Source of the DNA: a virus
Virus record (IMG/VR): IMGVR_UViG_3300042868_009976
Location: 1-36,167 of that record
Reading direction: 5' to 3' (one strand)
Length of the DNA: 36,167 nucleotides
Position numbers and translations under genes: made by a program. Below are positions 1 to 6,509 of the stretch, piece after piece (the first letter of the stretch is position 1; each line of letters begins with the position of its first letter). The notes under the pieces are model-generated. The model searched no databases and was not told the origin of the DNA. It saw nothing but the letters and a program-made list of their open reading frames with translations.

Positions 1-56
1 GCTGTGCGGTTTCCTCGGCCCACCCCCCCCTAGGGAGGACCCAAGCGCTTGGCGCG
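1..56. other. Left part of putative cos region
   Basis: Non-coding stretch between the gpZ-like stop codon and the left end. Bases 1-13 are identical to 36155-36167. When the ends are joined, CCTCGG at 13-18 pairs with CCGAGG at 36150-36155 across an 11-base loop. Two further palindromes follow: CCCTAGGG at 28-35 and the perfect 12-mer CCAAGCGCTTGG at 41-52. Eight C residues run at 23-30. Dense symmetry beside the small-terminase gene fits a terminase binding and nicking site, by analogy with lambda cos. The symmetry is seen directly; the function is inferred. Confidence 0.55.
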
Positions 57-707
57 TCACAGCCTGCGCCCAGTGAACCCAGCGAGGGCGGCGTCGATGC
101 CCGCCGACGCCGTGCGCACGAACGACTCGTCGATGGTGCGCTGCGCGGTCACGTGAAAGCGCAGTCGCGCCTTGAGTCGGACGCTCGGGACGAGCTTGTA
201 GAGCAGGTCGGTACGGGCCCCAAAGCGCACACCCTTCACCCTGCCCGCTTTCTTCTCCTTCACGAGAAACGTGCCGTTCGGCGTGGTGATCTTGCGCACC
301 TTCGGATCGCTTCGCAGTGTCGAGATGCGCAGACCCTTGGCCACGACCGTGTCTGGTGTTGGCTTAACGGCCGGCAACGGGATCGCGACCGAGCGACCCG
401 ACATGGGCGCCTTAACGCTGTCCTCCTCAAACTTGGCCAGCATATCGCGTGCAGGGTTCACACCGAACGCCGCGCGCGGTCGAGCGTTGGTCGCGAAGTC
501 TTGAGGACTCTGCCGGAAGATGGTCTTCCGTACATAGTCGGGACGCCGAAGGGTGAACCCCGTGGTTAGGGAATCCTGCACGGCCCTCTGACCATCGTCG
601 GCCAGCTTGTTCAGGGTCAGGGTCAGCGCACGGGGGGCCAGCCGGCCGATCTCTTTGAGCGCCCGCTTGATCTCCTCGTGCCCAGTCACGTTGATCGAGA
701 TGTCCAC
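57..707 (-). CDS. gpZ-like minor tail / tail-completion protein
   Basis: The 216-residue product starts with a beta-strand and the motif EEIKRALKEIG, followed by a helical stretch with LNKLADDGQRAV. It continues with an R-rich middle and a C-terminal helix. This resembles lambda gpZ-type tail-completion proteins, which act where the tail joins the head. GTG at 707 is preferred because AGGGGG lies 7 bases upstream; GTG at 713 is the alternative. It is separated by about 34 bases from the RusA stop, unlike the overlapping early genes, and its C-terminus lacks the Ala-Ala ending of its upstream neighbours. On the circle it lies just before cos and the terminase genes, away from the other head-tail genes. 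Family assignment is by appearance only. Confidence 0.6.
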   Translation of the reverse strand: MDISINVTGHEEIKRALKEIGRLAPRALTLTLNKLADDGQRAVQDSLTTGFTLRRPDYVRKTIFRQSPQDFATNARPRAAFGVNPARDMLAKFEEDSVKAPMSGRSVAIPLPAVKPTPDTVVAKGLRISTLRSDPKVRKITTPNGTFLVKEKKAGRVKGVRFGARTDLLYKLVPSVRLKARLRFHVTAQRTIDESFVRTASAGIDAALAGFTGRRL

Positions 708-741
708 AGTCACGCCCCCTGCTGTCTTTGAGTGATCGTCA

Positions 742-1251
742 TCACGCCGCTGCCCTCTGGAAGTTATCCACATCGACCACCAGTCGGGCCGATGTCCCGT
801 CATCCACCCGCTCACAGCTCACGCGCGCCACACTGGCGTCGTCGCGGTAGGCCAGGCCACGGAGCAGGTCGAGCGTGCCCTTGATTCGGTTGTCCACATC
901 GCCGCTACGCTGTGATCGGTGCCACGTGATCGCCACGGACAGCTCGCCGTCGAGCGGCACGACGTGCCGGAAGATCAGGGCTGCGGCCTTGGTGTCGGCC
1001 GCGGCGCCGTCTGCCTTGTAGTTCCGGCCCTTGCCGGTGCGCCAGAGCCGATTGGCCGACGTGACCACCGGCATGGTGAACCGCCAGCCGCCGCGCGGGC
1101 TCATGGCCACCGTCGCCTCGGTCCACGTAAGCGGCGCGGCCCGTTTGGCCGTAGTGGCCTTTCTGCGCGATTTGGGCGCTGTGTCCTTGCCTTGCCCCGT
1201 CTTTCGCGGTTTCGGGGCAGGGCGGGGCGATTGTGGGCGTTTGGCGGCCAT
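742..1251 (-). CDS. rusA: RusA-family Holliday junction resolvase
   Basis: The 169-residue protein has a basic, Pro/Lys-rich N-terminal extension of about 45 residues and then a RusA domain. D118, D120, K124 and D138 have exactly the spacing of the E. coli RusA residues D70, D72, K76 and D90, inside the motif GDVDNRIKGTLDLL. RusA enzymes cut four-way junctions symmetrically, which here would resolve replication or recombination intermediates before packaging. ATG at 1251 overlaps the upstream stop as TGATG; a GTG one codon earlier (1254) is equally possible. It is the last gene of the replication block and ends in Ala-Ala-Ala. The long basic extension is unusual and may help DNA binding. Confidence 0.88.
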   Translation of the reverse strand: MAAKRPQSPRPAPKPRKTGQGKDTAPKSRRKATTAKRAAPLTWTEATVAMSPRGGWRFTMPVVTSANRLWRTGKGRNYKADGAAADTKAAALIFRHVVPLDGELSVAITWHRSQRSGDVDNRIKGTLDLLRGLAYRDDASVARVSCERVDDGTSARLVVDVDNFQRAAA

Positions 1252-2375
1252 CACGCGGCCACCTTGGTCGTGCCATGCACGATCATCATGGCGCCGTCGG
1301 TGCGTGCGACGGGGTCATCGTGATGGCGCCGCGCGTTCTCGGCGAGGGCGCCGATCTTCTTACCGAGGTCGGCCACGCTCAGGAACGGCGCCGAGCGTCC
1401 CTTAGTGACGAGCCCGCAGTAATCTCGCAGGCCCATCACGATGGCCCGGTGCGGCACGTGGTGCGCATCGTCGGGTGGTCGGAACATGGGCCCAAGCGTG
1501 GCGATGAGCTGGCCGACGTTGACCACGCCGAGCTTGGCCTTCCACACCGTGATGCATTCGGAACGGTCAGCCGACGCGAATGCAGGGTATTTCACGTCGT
1601 CGCTCACCTCCCCAGGGGCGCGGCGTGCGCGTTTTGCACGCTGCACATGGTCGTTGGTTCTGGTCGTTGGTACTGGTCGTAGGTCGTTGGTATGTAGCGT
1701 CGACGTGTCGACGACGTGTCGGCGATCATTCGTCGACGTGTCGACGACGACTCCACGAATGGCGTTATTGCGGGCTTGTGTTTCCTGACCATGCTTTCGC
1801 CTATTGCATTGCAGGCAAAGCAGTTGGAGGTTCTGGTCCTCATCTCCGCCGCCATCGGCCACCGCCTTGATGTGGTCGATCTCGGCGAGGTTTGGGGCGG
1901 CATCATACTTGTCGGCCTTGTACCGCTTGCACGTCACGCCACACGCGCAGCATAACCCGCCATCCCGCGCAAAGATGCGGTCCCGTGTCGATGCCAACAG
2001 CGCCTTCCGCTTCCGGCGATCAGTGGACAGCTCGGACGGTTCCGGCGCTGTAATCGGAGGGAGCGCCGCAGCCATGTTGGGCTTGTCGATCTTCTGGTGC
2101 CGCGACCAGTTCGCAATCTCAAGAACTCGTTGCCCGCTGTCTGTCAGACCAGACACCACGCGGCCGGCCTCGGATAGCAACTCCAAAGCGTCCGCGCACG
2201 TGTCCTCAGTCCACGGGAACACAAATGCGTCGATCATCTTCACATTGTGGACAACTCGCCCCGTGTCGTCGGCCATGCTGATGAGGCCCAGAAACACTAG
2301 GCGAGTAAGCGGGGACATCGGCCCCAGCTTCTCGTCCTGCCAGAACTCCGGCTTAATCGTCCGAATACGCGCCAC
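1251..2375 (-). CDS. Replication initiator with internal HNH domain
   Basis: A 374-residue multidomain protein. Residues 1 to about 115 look like the N-terminal winged-helix part of phage replisome-organiser proteins (RTIKPEFWQD, followed by TRLVFLGLISMADDTGR). Residues about 125-200 form an HNH module: Cys pair near CCAC, EIDHIKAVADGG, then LLCLQCNRRKHG. Residues about 209-243 are low-complexity, rich in Val-Asp-Thr-Ser-Thr and Thr-Asn-Asp, and coincide with DNA repeats. The C-terminal part is of unknown fold. Position next to the helicase-like gene supports a role in origin recognition and helicase loading. GTG start overlaps the upstream stop (TAGTG). It ends Lys-Val-Ala-Ala. The HNH insertion is odd: it may be a domain acquired from a homing-type nuclease or a nicking function. 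Confidence 0.7.
   Translation of the reverse strand: MARIRTIKPEFWQDEKLGPMSPLTRLVFLGLISMADDTGRVVHNVKMIDAFVFPWTEDTCADALELLSEAGRVVSGLTDSGQRVLEIANWSRHQKIDKPNMAAALPPITAPEPSELSTDRRKRKALLASTRDRIFARDGGLCCACGVTCKRYKADKYDAAPNLAEIDHIKAVADGGGDEDQNLQLLCLQCNRRKHGQETQARNNAIRGVVVDTSTNDRRHVVDTSTLHTNDLRPVPTTRTNDHVQRAKRARRAPGEVSDDVKYPAFASADRSECITVWKAKLGVVNVGQLIATLGPMFRPPDDAHHVPHRAIVMGLRDYCGLVTKGRSAPFLSVADLGKKIGALAENARRHHDDPVARTDGAMMIVHGTTKVAA
1648..1749. repeat. Iteron-like repeats, putative replication origin
   Basis: Two repeat families sit inside the initiator gene. On the plus strand TGGTCGTTGGT occurs at 1648-1658 and 1661-1671, a truncated copy (TGGTCGT) at 1674-1680 and a one-mismatch copy at 1681-1691, giving a 13-bp period. 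An identical 19-mer, beginning CGTCGACGTG, occurs at 1698-1716 and 1731-1749; each copy contains two GTCGAC palindromes. A less GC-rich stretch (about 1750-1800) follows. Lambda-type phages carry their origin as iterons inside the initiator gene O, so the same arrangement is inferred here. The repeats are seen; origin activity is inferred. Confidence 0.6.
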
Positions 2376-3517
2376 TAGGCCACCCTCCGGTTCGACGGCG
2401 AGCCCAGCGCAATCCCGTGGTCCGCCGCGAACACGTCGCGGCTGTCGTCGTTCGGCATATCCATGATGTGTCCCCGCACGTATTTGAGCTTGATCGACTT
2501 GTCGCGGGACGCCCCGCCGTACCTCAGCTTCATGCCGGACACCTCCATGACATCCGGCAGCACGATGCTGGACACGTCCCGGCGTCCGGCCCGCACCTCT
2601 TGGATCATCTCGCCGTCCGCGGCCGGGTCGAGCACGCGCGAGAGCCCGAAGATGTTGGCCGCCATCTGCTCCTTCTTGCCCTTGTTGTAGAGCCAGTCCA
2701 CGGACGGCCGGCGGTAGTGCGCCAGCGCGTCCCCCCCCGTGCGCGAGCTGTTGAGCTGCGTGAGCAGAATCATGGGGATGCTCAGGTGCTTGGCCGCGCG
2801 CAGGGCCATGGACTGCATGGCGTTCGACAGGGCGATCTCGGGGCCGGACTCGCCCACGTCGTTTTCGGCGTGGTCCATATGGTCGACGATCACCACGTCC
2901 GACTCCTGGAGCTGGGCGACGTGGAGCGCCCGCGCGAAGCTCTTGGGGGTCAAGGCGTCGATGGGCTCGATGCGCAGCGATTCGAGCAGCGTGCGGTCCT
3001 CGCGCATGAGACGGTACGCCACCGATAGCTCGTCGTGCTGGGCCTTGGCCACCGTGTCGCCCTGTTCGACGCGGTCCCGCAGCCGCTTCGACAGCGCGTC
3101 GTCGGCACTGATGCCGCAGTCAAGGCACGCCAGGCGCGTGAACGTCTCGCCGGGGTCGGCTTCGAGGGGCAGGTACGTCACCTTTTTGCCCTGCACGCGC
3201 AGGAAGTGCTGCAACAGATGGGCGGCGAACGACGTCTTGCCGTTGCCGGGGAACGCCGCGATGTAGGTCAGGCGCCCCGGCACGAGCGGTCCCGCGAACT
3301 CGTTCATGGCACGCCACGGCCACCGGATGAGGCTCGCCGTGTCCATCTCGTGCAGCCACTCGGCGTAATCGAGCGCGGCCTGCCCGATGATCCACGGGTC
3401 GCGGCCCACAAGCGCGTGGTGCGCGACGCAGTAGGCCGGGTCTCCATCGACCCACCCGCGCTGGGGCAGGTCGACGGGGTTGGAGCAGAACCGGCAGAGC
3501 AGGGTCGGCCGGCTCAT
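2375..3517 (-). CDS. DnaB-like replicative helicase ATPase
   Basis: The 380-residue product has a short zinc-binding-like N-terminus (CRFC at 8-11, then C30 and a His pair at 33-34). A RecA-like ATPase core follows: Walker A AFPGNGKTS at 88-96, Walker B VVIVDHMD at 208-215 and LLTQLN at 251-256. This matches phage DnaB-like helicases of the gp4/TWINKLE type, which lack the full N-terminal domain of bacterial DnaB. It probably unwinds phage DNA together with the adjacent initiator. ATG overlaps the upstream stop as ATGA. The stop overlaps the next GTG as TAGTG, with GGAGG in the last codons serving as ribosome-binding site. No primase gene is visible, so host DnaG is probably used. Confidence 0.8.
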   Translation of the reverse strand: MSRPTLLCRFCSNPVDLPQRGWVDGDPAYCVAHHALVGRDPWIIGQAALDYAEWLHEMDTASLIRWPWRAMNEFAGPLVPGRLTYIAAFPGNGKTSFAAHLLQHFLRVQGKKVTYLPLEADPGETFTRLACLDCGISADDALSKRLRDRVEQGDTVAKAQHDELSVAYRLMREDRTLLESLRIEPIDALTPKSFARALHVAQLQESDVVIVDHMDHAENDVGESGPEIALSNAMQSMALRAAKHLSIPMILLTQLNSSRTGGDALAHYRRPSVDWLYNKGKKEQMAANIFGLSRVLDPAADGEMIQEVRAGRRDVSSIVLPDVMEVSGMKLRYGGASRDKSIKLKYVRGHIMDMPNDDSRDVFAADHGIALGSPSNRRVA

Positions 3518-3762
3518 GCCGCCCCGTCGAACAGCATGGGCGCCGTGTCATCCTCACGCGGCGCCCGAGGCTCCGCCGCCATGTCGATGCGCGCCGCCGG
3601 ATCGAACGCGCGCCGCGCCACGCCGGCCAGATCTTGCAGGAGGCGCGCAATCACGGTCCGCTCGCCGATGGTCAGGTGGTGCCCGCGCATGGTCAGACGG
3701 GACGCGACCATCTCGGCCGCGGTGATGGCGGTGCGGAGCTCTCCGTTGGTGGTGATGCTCAC
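3514..3762 (-). CDS. Small helical protein of unknown function
   Basis: An 82-residue, mostly helical, acidic-tailed product with no family recognised. GTG at 3762 overlaps the upstream stop (GTGA), with AAGGTGG embedded in the upstream codons as ribosome-binding site. The end is Gly-Ala-Ala and overlaps the helicase ATG. Placement directly before the helicase makes a replication accessory role possible but unproven. Confidence 0.7.
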   Translation of the reverse strand: MSITTNGELRTAITAAEMVASRLTMRGHHLTIGERTVIARLLQDLAGVARRAFDPAARIDMAAEPRAPREDDTAPMLFDGAA

Positions 3763-4604
3763 GCGGCCACCTTCTGCCGGCCGCGCTGCTTGAGCACGTG
3801 GGCGAGCTTCGCCGTGGTCAGGATCAGCGCCTTGATCTCGTCCGGCGCCTGGTCGTAGCCCAGCCGATGCCACCGGCCACCGCTCAGGCGCGGGAGCAGG
3901 GCACGCGGGATGGCGACCCAGTTCGACGCGGCCGTGTTGCGTCGGTTACCGTCGAGGCTCTTGAGCGCGTGGCCCTCGGGCAGCGGGCCGTTGACCGCTT
4001 CCCAGTTGACGATGTGGGATTGCCGCCAGTTGACGGTCCACGAGACCATAGTCGCGTCGCCGACCTTGGTGAACTCGTAGCCCTTGATGATCCGAGTGCT
4101 GCCCAACGGGCGCCAGTTGCGGGGCGACTGCGCCTTCTTGAACTGCGTCGTGCTCATGCGACCGGGGGACCAGCCGGCCGGCCGTTTGATGCCCTTGTTC
4201 AAGGCAACCTGCCCCCGACGGAACTGCGTCGACGCGCCGATCATGGCCCCACGCTGAAGACGGCCCGACGCGGCGGTGGCCAGATATTTGGGGCATTTGT
4301 TCAGCCCAAGGGTATAGGCCCGCCGGGATACGGACGCGGGCGACCTCTGCAACTCGGCCGCGAGCTGCGCGGTCGGCATATGCGGGAATCGTTCACGCAG
4401 GATGGCATCGTCGTCGGCCGAGAACTGCTCCCGTCCCGTCGTCCAGCCGTGGCGCGTACAGAGTGCCTTAATGTGGGCCACGCTCACATCCGACCGACGA
4501 AACCGGGCCACAAACGCCTCGCGGATCTCGCGGCGGGGCAGATCGCGCCGAGCCGCGACGAACAGCAGCTCGGCTTGGCTGTATGCAATACGGCCGCCGT
4601 TCAT
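3759..4604 (-). CDS. HNH endonuclease with DNA-binding N-terminus
   Basis: A 281-residue protein. Residues about 10-110 carry two helix-turn-helix-like segments (one near SVAHIKALCTRHGW, one near PTAQLAAELQRSPASVSRRA). The middle holds TQFRRGQVALNKGIKRP and TTQFKKAQSP, repeats typical of the DNA-contacting arm of phage HNH proteins. The nuclease region contains HIVNWEAVNGPLPEGHAL and DGNRRNTAASNW, matching the HNH_3 pattern seen in free-standing phage HNH enzymes. It probably nicks or cuts DNA; homing versus a packaging or replication role cannot be settled. It overlaps both neighbours as ATGA/GTGA and ends Lys-Val-Ala-Ala. Confidence 0.75.
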   Translation of the reverse strand: MNGGRIAYSQAELLFVAARRDLPRREIREAFVARFRRSDVSVAHIKALCTRHGWTTGREQFSADDDAILRERFPHMPTAQLAAELQRSPASVSRRAYTLGLNKCPKYLATAASGRLQRGAMIGASTQFRRGQVALNKGIKRPAGWSPGRMSTTQFKKAQSPRNWRPLGSTRIIKGYEFTKVGDATMVSWTVNWRQSHIVNWEAVNGPLPEGHALKSLDGNRRNTAASNWVAIPRALLPRLSGGRWHRLGYDQAPDEIKALILTTAKLAHVLKQRGRQKVAA

Positions 4605-4846
4605 GCCGCCGCCGGCAGCGCCATGGTCGACGGCAGGGCCTTCTGCATCCCGCCGCCGTGCAGCGCGATCAGCTTGGCCCCTTCCAGCTGGAGGCTCGCC
4701 GTGTCCACGATCCGGTCCGCCACCTGCACGACGGACGTGGTGCGCTGGATCTCCTGCGCCAGCGCGTCGCTGGTGAGCGTCTCGTCGGTCAGCCGCTCGA
4801 GCTGAGCAAACAACATATCGTTGAGGTCGGACAGTCGGTTTTTCAT
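4601..4846 (-). CDS. Small helical protein of unknown function
   Basis: An 81-residue product, predicted largely alpha-helical, with a leucine-rich first half (LSDLNDMLFAQLERLTDE) and a conserved-looking middle (TTSVVQVADRIVDTASLQLEG). No family recognised. ATG at 4846 overlaps the upstream stop; AAGGGCG in the upstream codons is the likely ribosome-binding site. It ends Ala-Ala-Ala. Confidence 0.7.
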   Translation of the reverse strand: MKNRLSDLNDMLFAQLERLTDETLTSDALAQEIQRTTSVVQVADRIVDTASLQLEGAKLIALHGGGMQKALPSTMALPAAA

Positions 4847-5280
4847 GCGGCGCCCTTCATGGGGTGGGAGAAGTCGGGATCGAGCAGCGGGTGCGTCGGC
4901 GCCGCCGCGGGAGGGGTGAGCCCAAGGGCTCGGGCGCGGATCGGGTGCACCCACGTCGGCGGGGTCCATCCGTCCTTGGTCACGTTCTTGTCGCTCCACT
5001 GCGCGGACCGCGGCGTGGCGGGGGCGTCGTACGGCTGCACGCAGAACCCGCGCGTGCCGTCGTTCAGCCGGTCCTTGCGCAGCAGCTTGCGGCGGGCGGC
5101 GGCACTCAGCACGCGGTACATCGTGCGAAGGGGGACCATCGGGAACGCGGCGCAGATCTCGGGCACGGTTTGTCCGGCGTGTGTACGGACGTGCGCGACG
5201 ACCGGCCCGATCAGCTTGGCCACCGTGTGCTCGACGGGGTCGTGGCGGGTCGCGTAGTTCCGGTCTGGTGTCAGTGCCAC
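4843..5280 (-). CDS. Putative winged-helix DNA-binding protein
   Basis: A 145-residue product. Residues about 20-75 form a probable winged helix (VRTHAGQTVPEICAAFPM, then LRTMYRVLSAAARRKLLRK). The C-terminal half is Pro-rich and probably disordered. GTG at 5280 lies inside the end of the upstream gene, a 10-base overlap. It ends Lys-Gly-Ala-Ala. It may be a replication or early regulatory protein; no specific function can be assigned. Confidence 0.65.
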   Translation of the reverse strand: MALTPDRNYATRHDPVEHTVAKLIGPVVAHVRTHAGQTVPEICAAFPMVPLRTMYRVLSAAARRKLLRKDRLNDGTRGFCVQPYDAPATPRSAQWSDKNVTKDGWTPPTWVHPIRARALGLTPPAAAPTHPLLDPDFSHPMKGAA

Positions 5281-5396
5281 CGCTGCACCTCGCGGGTGAG
5301 CCGGTGGACGAGCTCCTCGATGACCATGACGACGGTGAACAGACCGACTACGGCGAGCGCGCCGATGGCGACCGCCCAGCGGGGGGAGACGGTCAC
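5271..5396 (-). CDS. 41-residue single-pass membrane protein
   Basis: A very short ORF: GTG at 5396 (overlapping the upstream stop as GTGA) to TGA at 5271. Residues about 8-25 (VAIGALAVVGLFTVVMVI) are a convincing transmembrane helix. A charged amphipathic tail with EELVHRLTREVQ follows. GGAGG lies 4 bases before the GTG within the upstream codons. Coupling at both ends and a coherent membrane profile argue for real translation. The function is unknown; small early membrane proteins of phages often act on the host envelope or exclude superinfection. Confidence 0.65.
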   Translation of the reverse strand: MTVSPRWAVAIGALAVVGLFTVVMVIEELVHRLTREVQRWH

Positions 5397-5566
5397 GCGG
5401 CCTCCTGTCGGTCGATCCGCTCGTGCATGGTCCGCATCGCCTTGAGCATCCCGCGGCGGTAGGCGCCAAGCGACACATACGTGGCCGCAAGGGCGTCGTT
5501 GGCGATGAGCGCGTAGACCAGGCGGGCGTAGTGCTCGAGGTCGCGCAGGCGTTTGGTGTCGGTCAC
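5393..5566 (-). CDS. 57-residue helical protein
   Basis: The ORF runs from GTG 5566 (GTGA overlap with the upstream stop) to TGA 5393. The product is entirely helical in appearance (TKRLRDLEHYARLVYALI, then YRRGMLKAMRTMHERID) and ends Glu-Ala-Ala. The last bases, GGAGGCCGCGTGACCG, supply ribosome-binding site, stop and next start in one motif; the same 16 bases recur at the 9746/9749 junction. Function unknown. Confidence 0.65.
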   Translation of the reverse strand: MTDTKRLRDLEHYARLVYALIANDALAATYVSLGAYRRGMLKAMRTMHERIDRQEAA

Positions 5567-5832
5567 GCGGCCCCCGGGAACAGCACGTCGGTGGCGGTGC
5601 GCGGCTTGAGCAGCTTCGCCTGAGTCAGGTCAGCGCGGAGCTGGTCGCGCTCCTGCTCTCTGTCCCACAGCTCAGACGACAGCGCTTCGCGCATCCGCAC
5701 CTCGTCGTCGCGCTGCCGCTTGACGATGGCAAGCTCACGCTCCAATCGGACGACGGTGACCTGAAGCCGCGTGATCTCGTCGATCTGGCGCACGAGATCG
5801 CGCGCCATGAGCTCCTCCATGGACTCGCTCAT
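5563..5832 (-). CDS. Coiled-coil protein of unknown function
   Basis: An 89-residue product. Residues about 12-72 are a long charged coiled coil (LQVTVVRLERELAIVKRQRD, then SELWDREQERDQLRADL). ATG at 5832 overlaps the upstream stop (ATGA). It ends Gly-Ala-Ala with a GTGA overlap to the next gene. No family is recognised; oligomerisation through the coil is likely. Confidence 0.7.
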   Translation of the reverse strand: MSESMEELMARDLVRQIDEITRLQVTVVRLERELAIVKRQRDDEVRMREALSSELWDREQERDQLRADLTQAKLLKPRTATDVLFPGAA

Positions 5833-6311
5833 GCGGCGGCCCTCGCGGCGGCACGCTTCGCAGACTGTCTGCGTCCCTCTTGCAGACGGCAGGTGCGGCA
5901 CATACGGTGTCCAGCCTTGTTCCGCTGCACGTTTTCATTAGAAAACGGATGCCCCTGAGCGCAGTGCGTTTTGCTCGCGTTGCGGGCCGTCAGGATGTTG
6001 ACGCTACGGCCACGCTCCTTGGCATCCCGTGCGTTGTCGAGCACCGTGCCGATATAGAGATGCTCTGGATTGCAGCAGTGCCGCACGTCGCAGTGATGGC
6101 AGACCAGCATCCCCTTCGGAATCTCGCCATAAACGATGCCGGCGACCAAGCGATGAACCGACTTGCTGACCGTCTTGTTGCCTATGCGAATCCCGAGCTG
6201 GCCGTAGCCTTGCCCGTTCCGTGTCTTCTTCCACTCCCAGCAGCCGGCCGCGGAGAACGCCACGTTGTCGCGAATGCGGTCAAGCAGGGCGGTGCCTTCG
6301 GTCGCCTTCAC
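5829..6311 (-). CDS. HNH endonuclease beside attP
   Basis: The 160-residue protein has an HNH_3-type core: CWEWKKTRNGQGYGQ, SVHRLVAGIVYGEIPKG, then CHHCDVRHCCNPEHLYIG and NARDAKERGR. A zinc-knuckle-like segment (HCAQGHPF, MCRTC) and an Ala/Arg-rich tail follow. The open frame extends upstream to 6509, but those codons are the antisense of a tRNA fragment and of a duplicated integrase end. GTG at 6311 is chosen because AGGGGAAG lies just upstream and the junction matches the other early starts. It ends Ala-Ala-Ala. It probably nicks or cuts DNA; a free-standing homing nuclease is a likely origin. Confidence 0.8.
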   Translation of the reverse strand: MKATEGTALLDRIRDNVAFSAAGCWEWKKTRNGQGYGQLGIRIGNKTVSKSVHRLVAGIVYGEIPKGMLVCHHCDVRHCCNPEHLYIGTVLDNARDAKERGRSVNILTARNASKTHCAQGHPFSNENVQRNKAGHRMCRTCRLQEGRRQSAKRAAARAAA

Positions 6312-6323
6312 GCGGCTTCCCCT

Positions 6324-6351
6324 GCTCGCCACTTGCTCGCCAGTTGTGTGC
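6324..6351. repeat. Direct repeat R1 (copy of integrase 3' end)
   Basis: A 28-bp direct repeat that matches 6543-6570 with 3 mismatches; weaker similarity, including CGCCTTCACG, extends the copies to 6303-6351 and 6528-6570. R2 is the true 3' coding end of the integrase (HTTGEQTAS, then VKA). R1, read in the same relative frame, encodes HTTGEQVAS and VKA upstream of the HNH start. The copies are 219 bp apart and bracket the tRNA fragment, suggesting a duplication that accompanied insertion of the attP segment. Confidence 0.8.
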
Positions 6352-6440
6352 GCGTTTTGTCGAAAAGGCGCGTTTCTGGGGGTCTGATACGCCCTATGTT
6401 CACTCTCAGATACAGAGGGAAACCGCGATTCCGGCGCGAC

Positions 6441-6480
6441 TTGAAGTGGCGCGGTCATCGGTTCAATCCCGATCTGTGGC
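6441..6480 (+). other. attP: Putative attP core: 3' part of a tRNA
   Basis: Bases 6457-6473 form a perfect tRNA T-arm: stem ATCGG/CCGAT with 7-base loop TTCAATC. GGTC before it (6453-6456) suits a variable loop. CTGTGGC at 6474-6480 suits the 3' strand of an acceptor stem. Upstream, 6436-6452 can form an anticodon arm with loop TTGAAGT (anticodon GAA, Phe-like), but one stem pair is mismatched. No D-arm or matching 5' acceptor strand (GCCACAG) is present, so this is only a tRNA 3' fragment. Tyrosine integrases commonly recombine in tRNA 3' ends, the fragment restoring the host gene; here it lies 30 bases from the integrase stop. tRNA identity is uncertain. Confidence 0.75.
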
Positions 6481-6509
6481 TCTTCTGTAAGTTGTTTATT
6501 CATCGGCAC

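Noticed and set aside
2731-2745. C8 homopolymer in the helicase gene as phase-variation site
   Set aside because: The frame is intact and conserved motifs continue on both sides; chance run in GC-rich DNA is more likely.
6436-6480. Complete tRNA gene
   Set aside because: Only the T-arm, acceptor 3' strand and an imperfect anticodon arm are present; no D-arm or 5' acceptor strand.
6312-6509. Longer HNH protein starting at 6509
   Set aside because: The extra residues (QIGIEPMTAPLQV) are the antisense of a tRNA fragment and of a duplicated integrase tail; GTG 6311 has the ribosome-binding site.
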